Source: Mantis religiosa (taxonomy: Eukaryota > Arthropoda > Insecta > Mantodea > Mantidae). Taken from it: 64,000 nucleotides of DNA. Each line of letters opens with the position of its first letter. Position 1 is the first letter of the stretch. Below, piece after piece: positions 30,666 to 41,078 of the stretch. The notes beneath the pieces are model-generated. The model was not told where the DNA came from and searched no databases. It saw nothing but the letters and a program-made list of their open reading frames with translations. The stretch spans positions 193,790,933 to 193,854,932 of the forward strand of contig CM060953.1 in NCBI GenBank assembly GCA_030765055.1, in the 5' to 3' direction. Position numbers and translations under genes: made by a program.

Positions 30666-31119
30666 TATACATATAATAAGTACACGCGCAATAAACGATC
30701 AATAAAATAATTTAGCTCTCGCACTCGGCACAGCACACTCTCGAATGGCGATATATGACTAATCCAGTTGAAAACAAGGTCAGTGATAAAAGTCATATAA
30801 ACAAATATGTCACCACTACCGCTAAATCACGTGATATCGTGCCATGTGCTTGAGAGCAAAGGAACCTCCTCTTTACTTCGTTTAAGAATTAACATACATT
30901 TCAGATAAATCAACTCTGTTGCGTAATATATTTAATTCAAACAGTTACGAAAATATAAATTTGACAATTCTCTTCCAACGTATAAAGACATATCACCATG
31001 TTAAATAACGAACTAATTTTTACCGCACAACAGTCTGCACCACAACAGCAGCCAATGAGAGGTGATTAGGTCACGTGACCGTTAAGAGATGCGGGGCAAG
31101 CTTATGTGAAACAAGGTAT

Positions 31120-31450
31120 AGGTGCTATTTATTACTGAACAAATGTTCAGCATGATCTGCTTAAATTAGGTTATGTTTAGCAAAACGGTTACCAATACAT
31201 GCTACAGAAATTCCACTAAATTAAGGGCTTTTATAATGCCACAATTATTCAAATAAAATCACTAGATCATAAGTAATATATATTTTATCTCTGGACATCA
31301 AAATCAAAAGAGCCCTTCCTCCTAACCACTACAAAGATAGCAGAGATTTTCGATCACCATATAATTATAGATACTAATAATAAACAATAGCAAAGTCCAT
31401 GAACCCCGATCACAATCATACTCCCATATGCATACGCAGAATTGGGCGAT
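31120..31450. other. no gene seen
   Basis: AT-rich spacer between the transposon and the SINE-A; nothing recognisable. Confidence 0.4.
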
Positions 31451-31463
31451 CATCTAACCGATA

Positions 31464-31692
31464 GCCCGCCTCGGTAGCGTGGAGGTAGCGTGTCTGCCTC
31501 ACGTTCAAGAGGTCCCGAGTTCGAATCTCGGTCAGGGTGAGTTACCTGGATAAGGTTTTCCCTTAACCTGAAAGACGAATGTCTGGTAACTCTAAGCTCT
31601 GTGGACCCTGGGCTCATTTGAGCATAATTTCATCCATTCCATTCATCGTCCGATATGACTTAACGTTGGAGGAGGACATAAATTGCAAAAAA
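31464..31692 (+). mobile_element. SINE-A with 13-bp target duplication
   Basis: Full head and body as in the copy at 8183, with an extra 11-bp repeat in the head (GGTAGCGTGGAGGTAGCGTG). B box GAGTTCGAATCTC; the 3' body ends in CGTCCGATATGACTTAACGT and a short A-rich tail. CATCTAACCGATA occurs at 31451-31463 and 31693-31705. The body here is the best single-copy match to the 108-bp monomer of the arrays at 46.5 and 56.3 kb. Confidence 0.92.
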
Positions 31693-32114
31693 CATCTAAC
31701 CGATATGGGATCAACCCATGCGTCTCCTACCTGCAAAAGGTTTTTTGTGACCCGGAATTATTAGCAATGCAGGTCCTTAATTTCCTCACGGTGCTCACAC
31801 ACGTTGTCCGAGAAATCCATAGCTTCCTTCCAGGGGCTGCCTCGATCCCATGCACGAAGTGCATTCAAGTTATACACCTAAATTTTTCAGCACTGGAATC
31901 AGATAGGAACTTCTGGCTTCTTTTTCATACAGTGGAGTCTTTGTGAATACGTGACAGAGATGGCAGCACTATACACGGCATAGAACTCTTGTGGCTGCGA
32001 CGACAGTAAGGACTGGTTTTGAAAATTAAATTGCTGCCGTCTTCATTACAAGACCAGCGTGTGATCATTAGTTTTCTCCATTTTCGTGGTGAAACACCTA
32101 TTGAAATTCATCGC

Positions 32115-32846
32115 CAGTTGAGTGAGGCATGTGGTGATGGTACCATGGATGTGTCTAATGTACGTTCCTGGCTGTGACAGTTCAATGAAGACAGAACATT
32201 GTGTGACAACAAACCAAGACAGTTAAGTAGGCATGTGGTGATGGTACCATGGATGTGTCTAATGTACGTTCCTGGGTGTGACAGTTTAATGAAGGCAGAA
32301 CATCGTGTGACAACAAACCAAGAAAGTTAAGTGAGGTATGTGGTGATGTTACCATGGATGTGTCTAATGTACGTTCCTGGGTGTGACAGTTCAATGAAGA
32401 CAGAACATCGTGTGACAACAAACCAAGACAGTTAAGTGAGGCATGTGGTGATGGTACCATGGATGTGTCTAATGTACGTTCCTGGGTGTGACAGTTCAAT
32501 GAAGACAGAACATCGTGTGGCAATAAACCAAGACAGTTAAGTGAGGCATGTGGTGATGGTACCATGGATGTGTCTAAGGTACGTTCATGGGTGTGACAGT
32601 TCAATGAAGACAGAACATCGTGTGGCAATAAACCAAGACAGTTTAGTGAGTCATGTGGTGATGGTACCATGGATGTGTCTAATGTACGTTCCTGTATGAC
32701 AGTTCAATGAAGACAGAACATCGTGTGACAACAATTCAAGACAGTTGAGTGAGGCATATGGTGATGGTACCGTGGATGTGTCTAATGTACGTTCCTGGGT
32801 GTGACAGTTTAATGAAGGCAGAACATAGTGTGACAGCAAACCAAGA
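32115..32846 (+). repeat. second 105-bp mariner-exon array, 7 copies
   Basis: Same monomer and same phase as the array at 2531: it starts at CAGTTGAGTGAGGCATGTGG after ATTCATCGC and exits into CAGACATCTCCTCCAAAATT, encoding SKIGISV. Seven copies would be 735 bp; the observed 732 bp reflects a 1-bp loss near 32228 and a 2-bp loss near 32693. Every copy with the site intact has TGA in place of the arginine codon, so this array is fully non-coding on the plus strand. Confidence 0.93.
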
Positions 32847-33140
32847 CAACTGCAGACATCTCCTCCAAAATTGGCATTTCCGTGGATCTATGCACACAAT
32901 CCTGCATGAAGATCTGAAAATACTCAATCGGCGATCCTCCAAAACAACGTTGATCATGTCGTCAGACCGGCTGGTGCAAGGCCGTGACTGTCTTCGTTTG
33001 TTGTCACACGATGTTCTGCCTTTATTGAACTGTCGCACCCAGGAACGTACATTAGACACATCCATGGTGCCACCACCACATGCCTCACTCAACTGGCGAT
33101 GAATTTCAATAGGTGTCACACCACGAAAACGGAGAAAACG

Positions 33141-34223
33141 TGGGCATGACAATACGATAAATCTAACATCTATGACTAGTATCCGCACATGTTTTTTTTA
33201 GAATTTTTATCACGTTATGAAGACCATTTTATAATTTATACTGACGGCTCCAAGAACTCAAATGGTGTTGGTTGTGCTTACGTGTGTGGAACCGAACTGT
33301 GTACATTCGGATCCCATTCTAGCACTTCCATTTATACTGCAGAGCTTTGTGCAATATTCCGGGCCATTTTACACGTACGTAGACGAAAATTGGGGGACTG
33401 CTTAAACCTGAGTGATTCCCTCAGTGCACTTCAAAGCCTACGACAGCTGTACAACTACCACCCTATTGTGCAGCGTATACAGGATGCCCTCCACGTTTTA
33501 CACGCTTCCGGTATTAGCGTGGTGTGTGTATGTATCCCTGGTCACGTAGGCTTGCGGGGGAATGAAATTGCGGATTCAGCAGCCAAGACGGCTACCATTA
33601 AGCCCAGGGTTGGAGTATCATCTGTGACATCGGAAGATTTTAGGACAGTATTGCGGAGAGCTGTGCAAGCCTGCTGGTAGGAAGAGTGGTCCGCTCTCCG
33701 CAGGAATAAACTTAGATCTGTGAAAGAACTTCCGATTCCCTGGGTTACCTCCTGTCGTTCATCTCGTCGCGAGGAGGTGAGCTTGGCTCGGTTACGTATT
33801 GGGCACTGTTTGTTTACGCATAGTTCTCGGTTTAGAAAGGAGACGCTCCAGTCTGTCCGTTTTGCAACGAATCGTTATCTGTCTGACACGTGCTGCTAGA
33901 GTGTTTTTACCTAGCAGACCTGAGGACGTCTCTGCAGCTGCCGGCCAGCTTTGCAGAATTGCTAGGGGATGACAACAAAGTAGTGGAGAACGTTTTTAGG
34001 TTCTTTTCTAGGTTAGATTTTAGAATTTAGCGAAGGGTATTTTTGGTAGTTTGGATTTATATTTCTTTATATATATTGTTATGTATATGTACTTTTTGTA
34101 AGTTTATTTACACTTCTATAGAGTTTTAGAACCATTTAAATCTGGCTTTTGCATCATAATATTTTAAAGGGCGCTGACAGCCGCTGTAGTTGAGCGCCCT
34201 TATACACATGTCCATCCATCCAT
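33141..34223 (+). mobile_element. 5'-truncated LINE of the RNase H-bearing (I/R1-like) group
   Basis: Flanked by GGAGAAAACG at 33131-33140 and 34224-34233, a perfect 10-bp target duplication within the minus-strand mariner. The 3' end is TTGAGCGCCC followed by a (TCCA)n-type tail (TCCATCCATCCAT). Only the RNase H domain and downstream sequence are present; the endonuclease and reverse transcriptase were lost by truncation at insertion. Confidence 0.9.
33189..33680 (+). pseudogene. RNase H domain of a LINE polyprotein
   Basis: A 163-residue frame with the RNase H1 active-site set: D19 in IIYTDGSK, E52 in TAELCAI, D76 in LNLSDS, H119 in IPGHVGL and D129 in GNEIADSAA. RNase H removes the RNA strand during reverse transcription. 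A TAG at 33678 interrupts the frame. The same frame continues with EEWSALRRNKLRSVKELPIP and LARLRIGHCLFTHSSRF, the usual extension after RNase H in I-clade LINEs, and then decays before 33950. All five catalytic residues are kept, so decay looks recent, but the copy is truncated and dead on arrival. Confidence 0.85.
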
Positions 34224-34358
34224 GGAGAAAACGAGTGACTACACACTGTTCTTGCAATGAAAGCGTCGCCATTTTAAGTATAAAAACAATCCTAACCACT
34301 AGAGTACACTGCACAGTGCTGCCCTCTTTGCCACACGTTCCCAAAGAGTCCACGTGTA

Positions 34359-35184
34359 TTAAAAAAACAGAACTTCCTATCTGGTATTAGCTCTGAAAAA
34401 AAAAAGAAACAAAAAAAAAAAACAAGAGGTACTATAAACTGTGCGCATCTCGTACACTTCGTAGTCGAGAATCGAAGGGTCGTGACCTATTCCACTATTT
34501 ATTATTCCACTATTTATTTTAAAGTCTATGTTTGCTGCTCAGTCGTCATGGGGGCTTATTGATTTGTCGTCAAGAACTTTGGTTTCGCCTCAGCAGAGTT
34601 CTCTATTTTTTTTAACGCTGAAACAATCAGTTAAAAGCGTCATTCCCAAAAACACCGTATTAGTGGACAAAAACGTTATTCTTTCATTACCATAGTGAGC
34701 ATCAAAACTAAAATTTGGCTATCAAATTCAGAAAGTTACGAAATCTCTTTGAATGCTTTTCGTAAACTAAAGATAAAATACACGCCGATCTGTTTTTTCT
34801 TGTTATTACAGGAAACAAATTGTTTGGCGCACAAACTTGGTTTGTAGTCTTTACACCTACATGAATACTTTGCCAAATCTGCACTTACCGGATTGGTGCC
34901 AATGTATTCGGGTTAATTAAACAAGCATTGACCAAACGAGAACATATACCAAATGTAGTTCATATCCAGATGAAGTGCCAATAAAAGAGGACAAAACTGA
35001 AAAAAGTATCTGATGAAACATTTGGACTGTTAAGCACAATAATCAAACCAGCCTGCGTATGTAGTTACTTCTTGAACTAGAAATAAGTCATATGGTACAA
35101 GAGGCTGGCTCTGGGGCAGTCGCTAGAGTCTGTGGGTAGGTAGCAAAATACTTAAGCATAAAGAGTGCTTCATTCTTTTAATAA
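34359..35184. other. no gene seen
   Basis: About 0.8 kb of AT-rich DNA with poly-A runs near 34400. A short direct repeat, TCCACTATTTATT, occurs twice near 34490-34515. No family assigned. Confidence 0.4.
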
Positions 35185-35610
35185 TTAACAATAATATTTA
35201 TTGAGGTAGTAAGCTTTTACAATTTTTTGAACTGCCCTCTGTTTTGGCCCAGGCCACTGCTACACAGGACAGTCCATTAAGTATATTTACAGACGTGTTA
35301 CAATATGTCTTATTACAGAATAGTCACTTATTATTCCCTCTCTCTTTTTACAGTTCATATGGACTTGTTTTTTACCTTACTTAAAAACTGTCATATGTTT
35401 TTATAATTTTTGCTTAAAATCTTGATTAAGCTGATTCATCTATTCATTTTTTATATCTGACATTCTTTCCTCCACATCTCCGTTTCCTTACAATCAAACA
35501 GTATATGTCCTATATCCTCTTTGTCCCCAAACAATGGGCACCCGTCTTGCGGGTATCCATTTCTTTGACCTCTCAATCACCATATCCCTGCTCTTAACCA
35601 TGCTAACCCC
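35185..35610 (-). pseudogene. LINE C-terminal zinc-knuckle and 3' UTR
   Basis: On the minus strand the translation reads CPLFGDKEDIGHILFDCKET and EMWRKECQ. The C-P-L-x...ED-x-x-HILFxC spacing is the zinc-binding tail (zf-RVT type) found after the reverse transcriptase in many insect LINEs. A 3' UTR follows with AATAAA near 35195-35200, ending A-rich. The copy is 5'-truncated before the RT catalytic region. Confidence 0.7.
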
Positions 35611-35624
35611 TTTCTTTCTTCACT

Positions 35625-36045
35625 ATTAGTGCTATCTATATACCTGTCCCTCCCCCTGGGGACTTGGTGTACCCCAGGACCGCTACGGCTGCCGAGAAGG
35701 CCCATCAGTAACCCCGAAAACTGGCAGAAGAGGCTCTGGTATTTTCCCCATGGACCTACTACGGTAGGTACGGGTTTGGCGATCCCGGGGTCCCTAGCAA
35801 CTCACCCTCAATTCATCCCCTTCATCTCCATCAACTGCATTTTATATTTGTTAGTTTTAGAGATTTTAAATTGTTAGTCTTGGGATGGGCCTTTTTTATG
35901 TATTTTTAATAGTTGAGTGTTTTTATTTTATTTTAACTTTTTAGCTTAATCTGTGTAGCATTTAGGTTTTAGTGTTGACTTCGGACCCAAATGACCTTGT
36001 TGTCAACGGGCCCTAAAACACCACACACTCACTCACCCCTTCTCC
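35625..36045 (+). repeat. GC-rich to AT-rich block, possible LINE 3' UTR
   Basis: Begins with CTGGGGACTTGGTGTACCCC, passes through GATCCCGGGGTCCCTAGCAA, then turns T-rich and ends with TTGTCAACGGGCCCTAAAAC followed by CA/CT-rich simple sequence. The composition shift and simple tail look like the end of a retroposon. No coding part is attached, and it faces away from the LINE piece next to it. Family unknown. Confidence 0.35.
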
Positions 36046-36149
36046 CTCCCCCAGATATTTTTCAATAGAATATAGAAAATAAATGATCTCTTCTGTGCTA
36101 ATTGACTAAACAGTTTCTAGATCTACATGTCTTCAAATCTTATTCTAGC

Positions 36150-37195
36150 CCCTTTACAAAAACCTTTACAATTAGTGATGGAATGGTAAGGAAATGGCTG
36201 AGAGCATTTAAAGATGGCCGCACAAATTTGCATGATGAAGAACGGAGTCGGCGTCCTTCGGTCGTTACTGAAGATTTGGTGCAGAAAGTGGACGAAAAGG
36301 TGAGTGAAAACAGACGCTTTACAATTTCATCATTGTGCGACTATTTTCCTCAATATTCTCGTAGTGTTTTGTAACTCATTGTTACCGTGAACTTGAAGTA
36401 CCGGAAATTTTGTTCACGTTGGGTTCCGAAAATGTTGACGGATTTGCACAAAACCCAACGTTTAGGCAGTGCATTGACTTTCCTTGAGCGGTACCACAAA
36501 GAAGGTGAAGATTTTTAGACCAAATTGTTACTGGTGACGAAACATGGGTGGCCTACGTCACACCAGAATCGGAACTACAATCCATGGAATGGCGACATTC
36601 ATCATCACCTACAAAAGTGAAGTTTAAGCAAACAATTTCTGCCCGGAAAATCATGTGCACAGTTTTTTGGGACAGAAAAGGAGTATTGCTAGTGGAGTTT
36701 CTGCCTCGTAATGAGACAATTAATGCAGCGTCTTATTGTGACACATTGAACAATCTGCCCCGTGGAATCCAGAACAAAAGACGTGGCAAGTTGAGTAAGG
36801 GTATCGTTTTGCTGCATGACAATGCCCGTCCACATGTGGCTAATCGGACCAAAGATCTCAAATCTTTTCAATGGGAAACGCTATATCATCATCCATACAG
36901 CCCTGATCTGGCGCCCAGCGACTACCATTTGTTCCTTCACTTGAAGAAACATCTGGGCGGTCAGCATCTTCAAGACGATAACGAAGTAAAAACAGTTGTG
37001 ATACAGTGGTAAACACGTCAGGCGGCAGAATTTTGTGAGAAGGGTATTCAAAAACTGGTGCCACATTATGACAAGTGCCTCAATATTCACGGAAATTATG
37101 CAGAAAAGTAGATTAAGGTACAGGCTTTCATGTAAAAATAAAATTACTGCGATATCTATGCACGTCTTTTTTTTAATTCCAAAACGGTACTGACT
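36150..37195 (+). mobile_element. mariner element, 5'-truncated
   Basis: The coding remnant (36163-37111) is followed by a short 3' region ending in AAAACGGTACTGACTT, which resembles the terminal repeat of mariners that start AAG-TA-CCGTTTT. The 5' terminal repeat and the first helix-turn-helix are gone. The right end lies at the edge of an RT fragment (37185-37525), so the mariner probably inserted there. Confidence 0.75.
36163..37111 (+). pseudogene. mariner transposase, about 90 percent length, frameshifted
   Basis: Segments in order: TISDGMVRKWLRAFKDGRTN and HDEERSRRPSV (linker), ENRRFTISSLCDYF (second helix-turn-helix), CSRWVPKMLTDLHKTQRLGS, then the core VTPESELQSMEWRHSSSPTK, and in the same frame LLHDNARPHVANRTKDLKSF and YSPDLAPSDYHLFLHLKKHL. 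It ends at NYAEK-stop, 37111. The first catalytic aspartate (TGDETW) lies at the start of the second frame near 36540. Relative to family length it lost about 30 N-terminal residues. At least two frameshifts and stops near 36374, 36519 and 37010. Confidence 0.9.
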
Positions 37196-37525
37196 TAAAA
37201 AACATGAATCGTATTTTACCTTCTTTATATCTTAAATACTTGTCCACTAATGTTTTTATGATAAAGACATTGTCCACTGTTCTCCTTCCTTTCCTAAAGC
37301 CCATTTGATATTCTGAAAGAATATTGAATTCTTCAATCCATTTTTGCATCCTATCAGCCAGTATTCCTGTAAACATTTTACCCACATTGGAGAACAGTAC
37401 TATTCACCGATAGTTGTTCGGTTTATCCAACTCCCCTTTGCCCTTGTATATTGGCTGTATAATTGCTTTTCTCCAACTTTTCGGTATATAGCCATTAGTT
37501 TTCATAGAGTTAAACAATGCTTCAT
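37185..37525 (-). pseudogene. LINE reverse transcriptase fragment (fingers region)
   Basis: The minus-strand translation gives YIPKSWRKAIIQPIYKGKGE, LDKPNNYR, a stop, then VGKMFTGILADRMQKWIEEF and NILSEYQMGFRKGRRTVDNV. This is the N-terminal RT pattern: W-x2-A-x-I-x-P-I-xK-xK-x(5)-NYR, K-x(4)-IL-x-R, and the Q-x-GFRxGR box. The palm with the catalytic aspartates is absent. It is cut at its 3' side by the mariner end. Confidence 0.8.
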
Positions 37526-38283
37526 TCTAGCAAAAGTTCCATATTTATACCATTCGAAATACATTTATAGGCTGCTGCCTAAAAATAAAAAAAAAATATA
37601 CATACTAGAAAAGGTTCTGCGTGTACCTGCGTTCATTACAACTTTTTGGAATAATGCTGCTCACAGACAAAAAGAAACACTGTCAAATACACACAAACAT
37701 TCACACCTTTCTTCTAAAAAAAAAATAATATTTAAGGAGGGGTTTCAGAGTCTCAAAATATGAAATTTTTGGGTGGAATACGATATTTACTACACGTCCG
37801 TGGTAACACAATTTTAATTAATAATTTGTACATTAAAGTTCAAAATTAACGACATGAGACATGGCTACGTTCAAGTGCAACCTTAATTTATCAGCCTCAA
37901 GTAAATTTGGCCTGCTATCAAAATACGAACGTTCAAAAACGATTCGAGTAGTTCTAAGAAATGTTGGTGAGTCATAAGGAAAACAGTAAGAAGGTTCTGG
38001 CATGACCCGACATTTGCGTGAGAGAAACCAGGTCAGGTTATCTCTGCCAATCAATACGAATCAGCTACGAGCAATGCCAGATGTGCGTACGGGTCACGAC
38101 AATCGTTATCAACATTTGCTTTTACTTTCTACTTACCTAGTCGCAATATCAAATGCTGAGACTATGTTTATAGTGTGGAATTTGGGACAGCTATGGAGGT
38201 AATGTGTACAGCCTCTGAATGAGAGATCCTACAGCCATTAAGCATTCAAAATAAAGCGAAAATTACAGCAGGGTGTGAATCTA
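37526..38283. other. no gene seen
   Basis: Unassigned; small opposing frames at 37833-38202 resemble nothing I know. Confidence 0.4.
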
Positions 38284-39632
38284 CAGAGGCCGACATAAGT
38301 ATCCGAACGTGTACATATTTATTACTTATATTATTTTAAAGCTACGCAAAGTATACGTAAATACAACTGGTACACGAGTCTTCCATTGAACATATAAACT
38401 CATAAATAGCAACTGAAACTAATTTGCCCTACGAGGAGAAATAAAACGGTAACTTTACATCTGGACATAAGTATTCGAACAGAGAACAGCTAGTATTTAG
38501 TTATAATCCCCTTTCTTTGAATTACTGCTGATAATCGTTTGGGCATTGTCTGTATGTGACTGCAGAGTCCACATTTCTCCACTCTGTTTAAAGAAGTTGT
38601 TTCAGATGGTCCTTGCTTCTGATCTGATGCTTCCTCAAACGCTGCTCGAGTTCCTTCCAGATGTTCTCTATAGGATTTAAATCTGGAGATTGGGACAGTG
38701 TCTTCAAAGTGTGAGGAGTGTTGTACACCATCCAAAGTCTTACAATTTCAGCAGCATGCTTCAGATGATTGCCCTGCTAGAAGTAATAACCATGTCCTAA
38801 TCCCTGCTTCTCTGCACACTTTTTAAGATTGTTTTCAAGAATCCTCTTGTATTCAAATTTGTCCATGATCCCATCTATGAACACCAGTACCCCAAACACC
38901 AGATGAAGATATACAGTCCCATACCATCACACTACTGCCATCATGTTTCACTGTAGCTACCATGTTCTTAGATTCCCATTCTGTATTTGGCAGTCTCCAC
39001 ACTTTAAGACGTCCATCACTCTTGTAGAAGCAGAATTTGCTCTCGTCCGACCAGAGAACCTTATCCCAGAAATCTGATGGTTTCACCACATACTGTTTAG
39101 CAAATTCTATACTCATTCTCTTATTCACCCAAATAACATATGGTTTCTGCCTAGGAACGCGGACAGTATACGTTCAACTGTTCTGGTGTGAACCACAGTG
39201 CCAGAATATTGCTCAAGGTATCCTCTAATCTCAGATGCAGTGACACTCGGATTCTGCTTCACCATTTTTATTATTTGCCTCTTGTCTCTGGTGGTGGGTT
39301 CAGAAGAAGCACAATTTCTAGGTTTATTTACAACAGTATTTGTCTGTTTGAAGCGTTGAATTATGCAGAACACTGCAATTTTGCTTCTGTTAAGAGTTTT
39401 GGCAATTTCAGAGAGAGATTTGTTTTGTTTGTACATATATATCACGATATTCCCCTCTGTCACCGTTGTCTCCTTAACTTTACGTGTCATATTACCTGTG
39501 AGTTCACACTTTGAGCACACTGTCTCGAGACATAGCATAAACACAACTGCTATATGGTAGGGGAGTGTAGGGTACATCCAACCACTTTTCTCTTTGTTCG
39601 ATTGGGTACGCTCGAACACTTATGTCCTACAA
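38284..39632 (-). mobile_element. Tc1-like transposon with degraded inverted repeats
   Basis: The left end CAGAGGCCGACATAAGTATC (38284, after TA) pairs with the right end read inward, TTGTAGGACATAAGTGTTCG, with the core GACATAAGT shared. The 1.35-kb length and an internal Tc1 transposase on the minus strand fit the family. The tips are eroded, so boundaries may be off by a few bases. Confidence 0.75.
38490..39490 (-). pseudogene. Tc1-like transposase, broken
   Basis: From MTRKVKETTVTEGNIVIYMY (39490) through a helix-turn-helix (KSLSEIAKTLNRSKIAVFCI) and TTRDKRQIIKMVKQNPSVTA, the second helix-turn-helix. A stop at 39125-39127 and a frameshift follow. The core reads FWDKVLWSDESKFCFYKSDG (first catalytic D), KHDGSSVMVWDCISSSGVWG, a decayed centre, and NLKSYREHLEGTRAAFEEAS-like sequence near the end. 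The second and third catalytic residues fall in the decayed stretch near 38700-38850. Family length is about 340 residues and this remnant matches it. Confidence 0.85.
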
Positions 39633-39766
39633 TAAGAGGGACAATAGAATAAATACAGTACAGATTGTGTAATAAATACAAAGAGATATTTTAAATATTG
39701 TTTCCGAGACACAAAAGGTTAATGTTTACATATTTAACAATTCAACGCTGCCAAATAAATATTACA

Positions 39767-39872
39767 GTGGAAACGTAGAGTCAGACTGAAAAATTCAATG
39801 CCATACACGGGATTTGAACCACGGATCTTCTGGTCTCCGTCCAGCCGCTCTAACCATTGAGCTACTATGACC
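39767..39872 (-). mobile_element. SINE-C (tRNA-derived)
   Basis: The minus strand reads GGTCATAGTAGCTCAATGGT, TAGAGCGGCTGGACGGAGAC, then the B-box region GTGGTTCAAATCCC and a short tail CATTGAATTTTTCAGTCTGA. A D arm and an anticodon-like arm (CTGG-7-nt loop-CCAG) can be folded. The acceptor stem does not close well (GGTCATA against TATGGCA), so this is a retroposed tRNA relative and not a working tRNA gene. Confidence 0.7.
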
Positions 39873-40049
39873 AACGTGCCGACATGACATTAAATTCTCC
39901 AACCGACTCGTATTTTTCCCGGTAAACCACTTAGGAATTCTCATAAACACATGAGACAACTACCTTAATGGCAACTTACAACATGTAAGTACTTTAAGGC
40001 CCGGGATTTATAGTTCGGACCATTATTAGGCCAATTAATGGAAAAAATG

Positions 40050-40226
40050 GTTCTTTCACACTGGCCGTGTGTAGGCTAAATTGTGGAAACGTAAGAGTCA
40101 GTCTGAAAAATTCGGTTGGACGGAGACTAGAAGATACATGTTAAAATCCCGGCTATGGCATTGAATTTTTCAGCCTGACTCTACGTTTCCACAATTTAGT
40201 CTATACACGGTCAGTGTGAAAGAACA
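40050..40226. repeat. SINE-C fold-back: tRNA-like core between inverted tails
   Basis: The left arm (40050-40113, GTTCTTTCACACTGGCCGTG ... CTGAAAAATTC) is the reverse complement of the right arm (40163-40226) with few mismatches. The 49-bp centre contains GGACGGAGACTAGAAGAT and an AAAATCCCG B-box relic, i.e. the 3' half of the SINE-C head. So one SINE-C tail faces another head-to-head. It would form a strong hairpin of about 64 bp. Confidence 0.75.
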
Positions 40227-41075
40227 GTTGATTTCCACAAATATTACAGAATTTGTAGTATGTGCAAAGTTACATGTTATATTATTCGAATACTTCTGTA
40301 GGCCTCTGTATAACGCAATCGTACTCCAGACCTCACTCTTTTTATGGTGGTGAGCTAAGGAAGAAGTGCACCGCAGCAAACCTCAAACTACTGGTTATCT
40401 TAAGAAAAAAATCCTTGAGGTGATAACGGAATTCCTGATGAGTTCTTGTGGAAGGCCGTAGCAAACATACTTGTTCGTTTAAGACAGTGTATAGACAAAA
40501 CATTGAACTGTAACTAGTTGTCGCTGGTCGCTGATCAGGTCGGGTTCTCCTATTTGCTGGTCCCTAACAAGTGGTGGCGCTGATGGTAGTTAATGTCGTT
40601 TTAAGTTTCCGTATTATTATTTACTCAACCTTTTAACGCTATTATCCCAGTGCAGTTTACCATTAGATGCTCACTTATTAATTTAACTATGCAATAAGAA
40701 ATTGTATGAAACTTTAAGCAGTAGTGTGCATCACACATCCAAAAATCTGATATAGACTCTCATCCTTCCTCTACCCGATTTTACAGATTATATTTACATG
40801 ACCTTATTTTATTACCTGCTTCCTGTTAATCCAGATAAACTTAAAACATTTCGTGAAGCAATAGCAAGAATACAGTAGATGAAAGCGATAGTCAATTTTT
40901 TTTAAAAAGTGAATCGCTCTGGTTTTGACGTTCTATACGCTTTATTTGACCACAATCAAATTGAGTTTTGAGTTTTTGATCTTTACTACTGTAATTCTGA
41001 GTGTCAAATTAATATTGAGCACAAAAGACTGCTTAGTTTTGCTTAGGAGGCCTCGTTATTACTTACGGAACTATT
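40227..41075. other. no gene seen
   Basis: AT-rich; nothing assigned. Confidence 0.4.
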
Positions 41076-41078
41076 ATG

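Larger units (their letters stand above)
28507..31119 (-). mobile_element. DDE_3-type Tc1/mariner transposon, interrupted
   Basis: The inverted ends are CTGTTTCATATAACGTTGCC at 28507 and, read from the other side (31119 downward), CTTGTTTCACATAAGCTTGC; both continue to GCCCCGC. The right tip abuts TA. Removing the nested TTAA element (28944-30179 plus one TTAA) leaves about 1.37 kb, a normal size for this superfamily. The transposase reads on the minus strand from 30665. The nested insertion splits its catalytic domain. Confidence 0.8.
31931..34358. mobile_element. fold-back mariner (two inverted copies) with nested LINE
   Basis: The plus arm (31931-32917) repeats the leader and N-terminal exon of the mariner at 2346, including a 105-bp array. 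At about 32918 the sequence turns over. The minus arm (33130 down to 32918, and 34358 down to 34224) reads MATLSLQEQCVVTRFLH before the LINE and FRGVTPIEIHRQLSEACGGG after it, then RQSRPCTSRSDDMINVVLED, the linker missing from the array-bearing copies. The two arms stop at different points of the gene, so the turn is a rearrangement and not a simple palindrome. Confidence 0.8.

Noticed and set aside
39800..39872. tRNA-Ser-like gene on the minus strand
   Set aside because: D and anticodon arms can be folded, but the acceptor stem is mismatched, the T stem is imperfect and a SINE tail follows.
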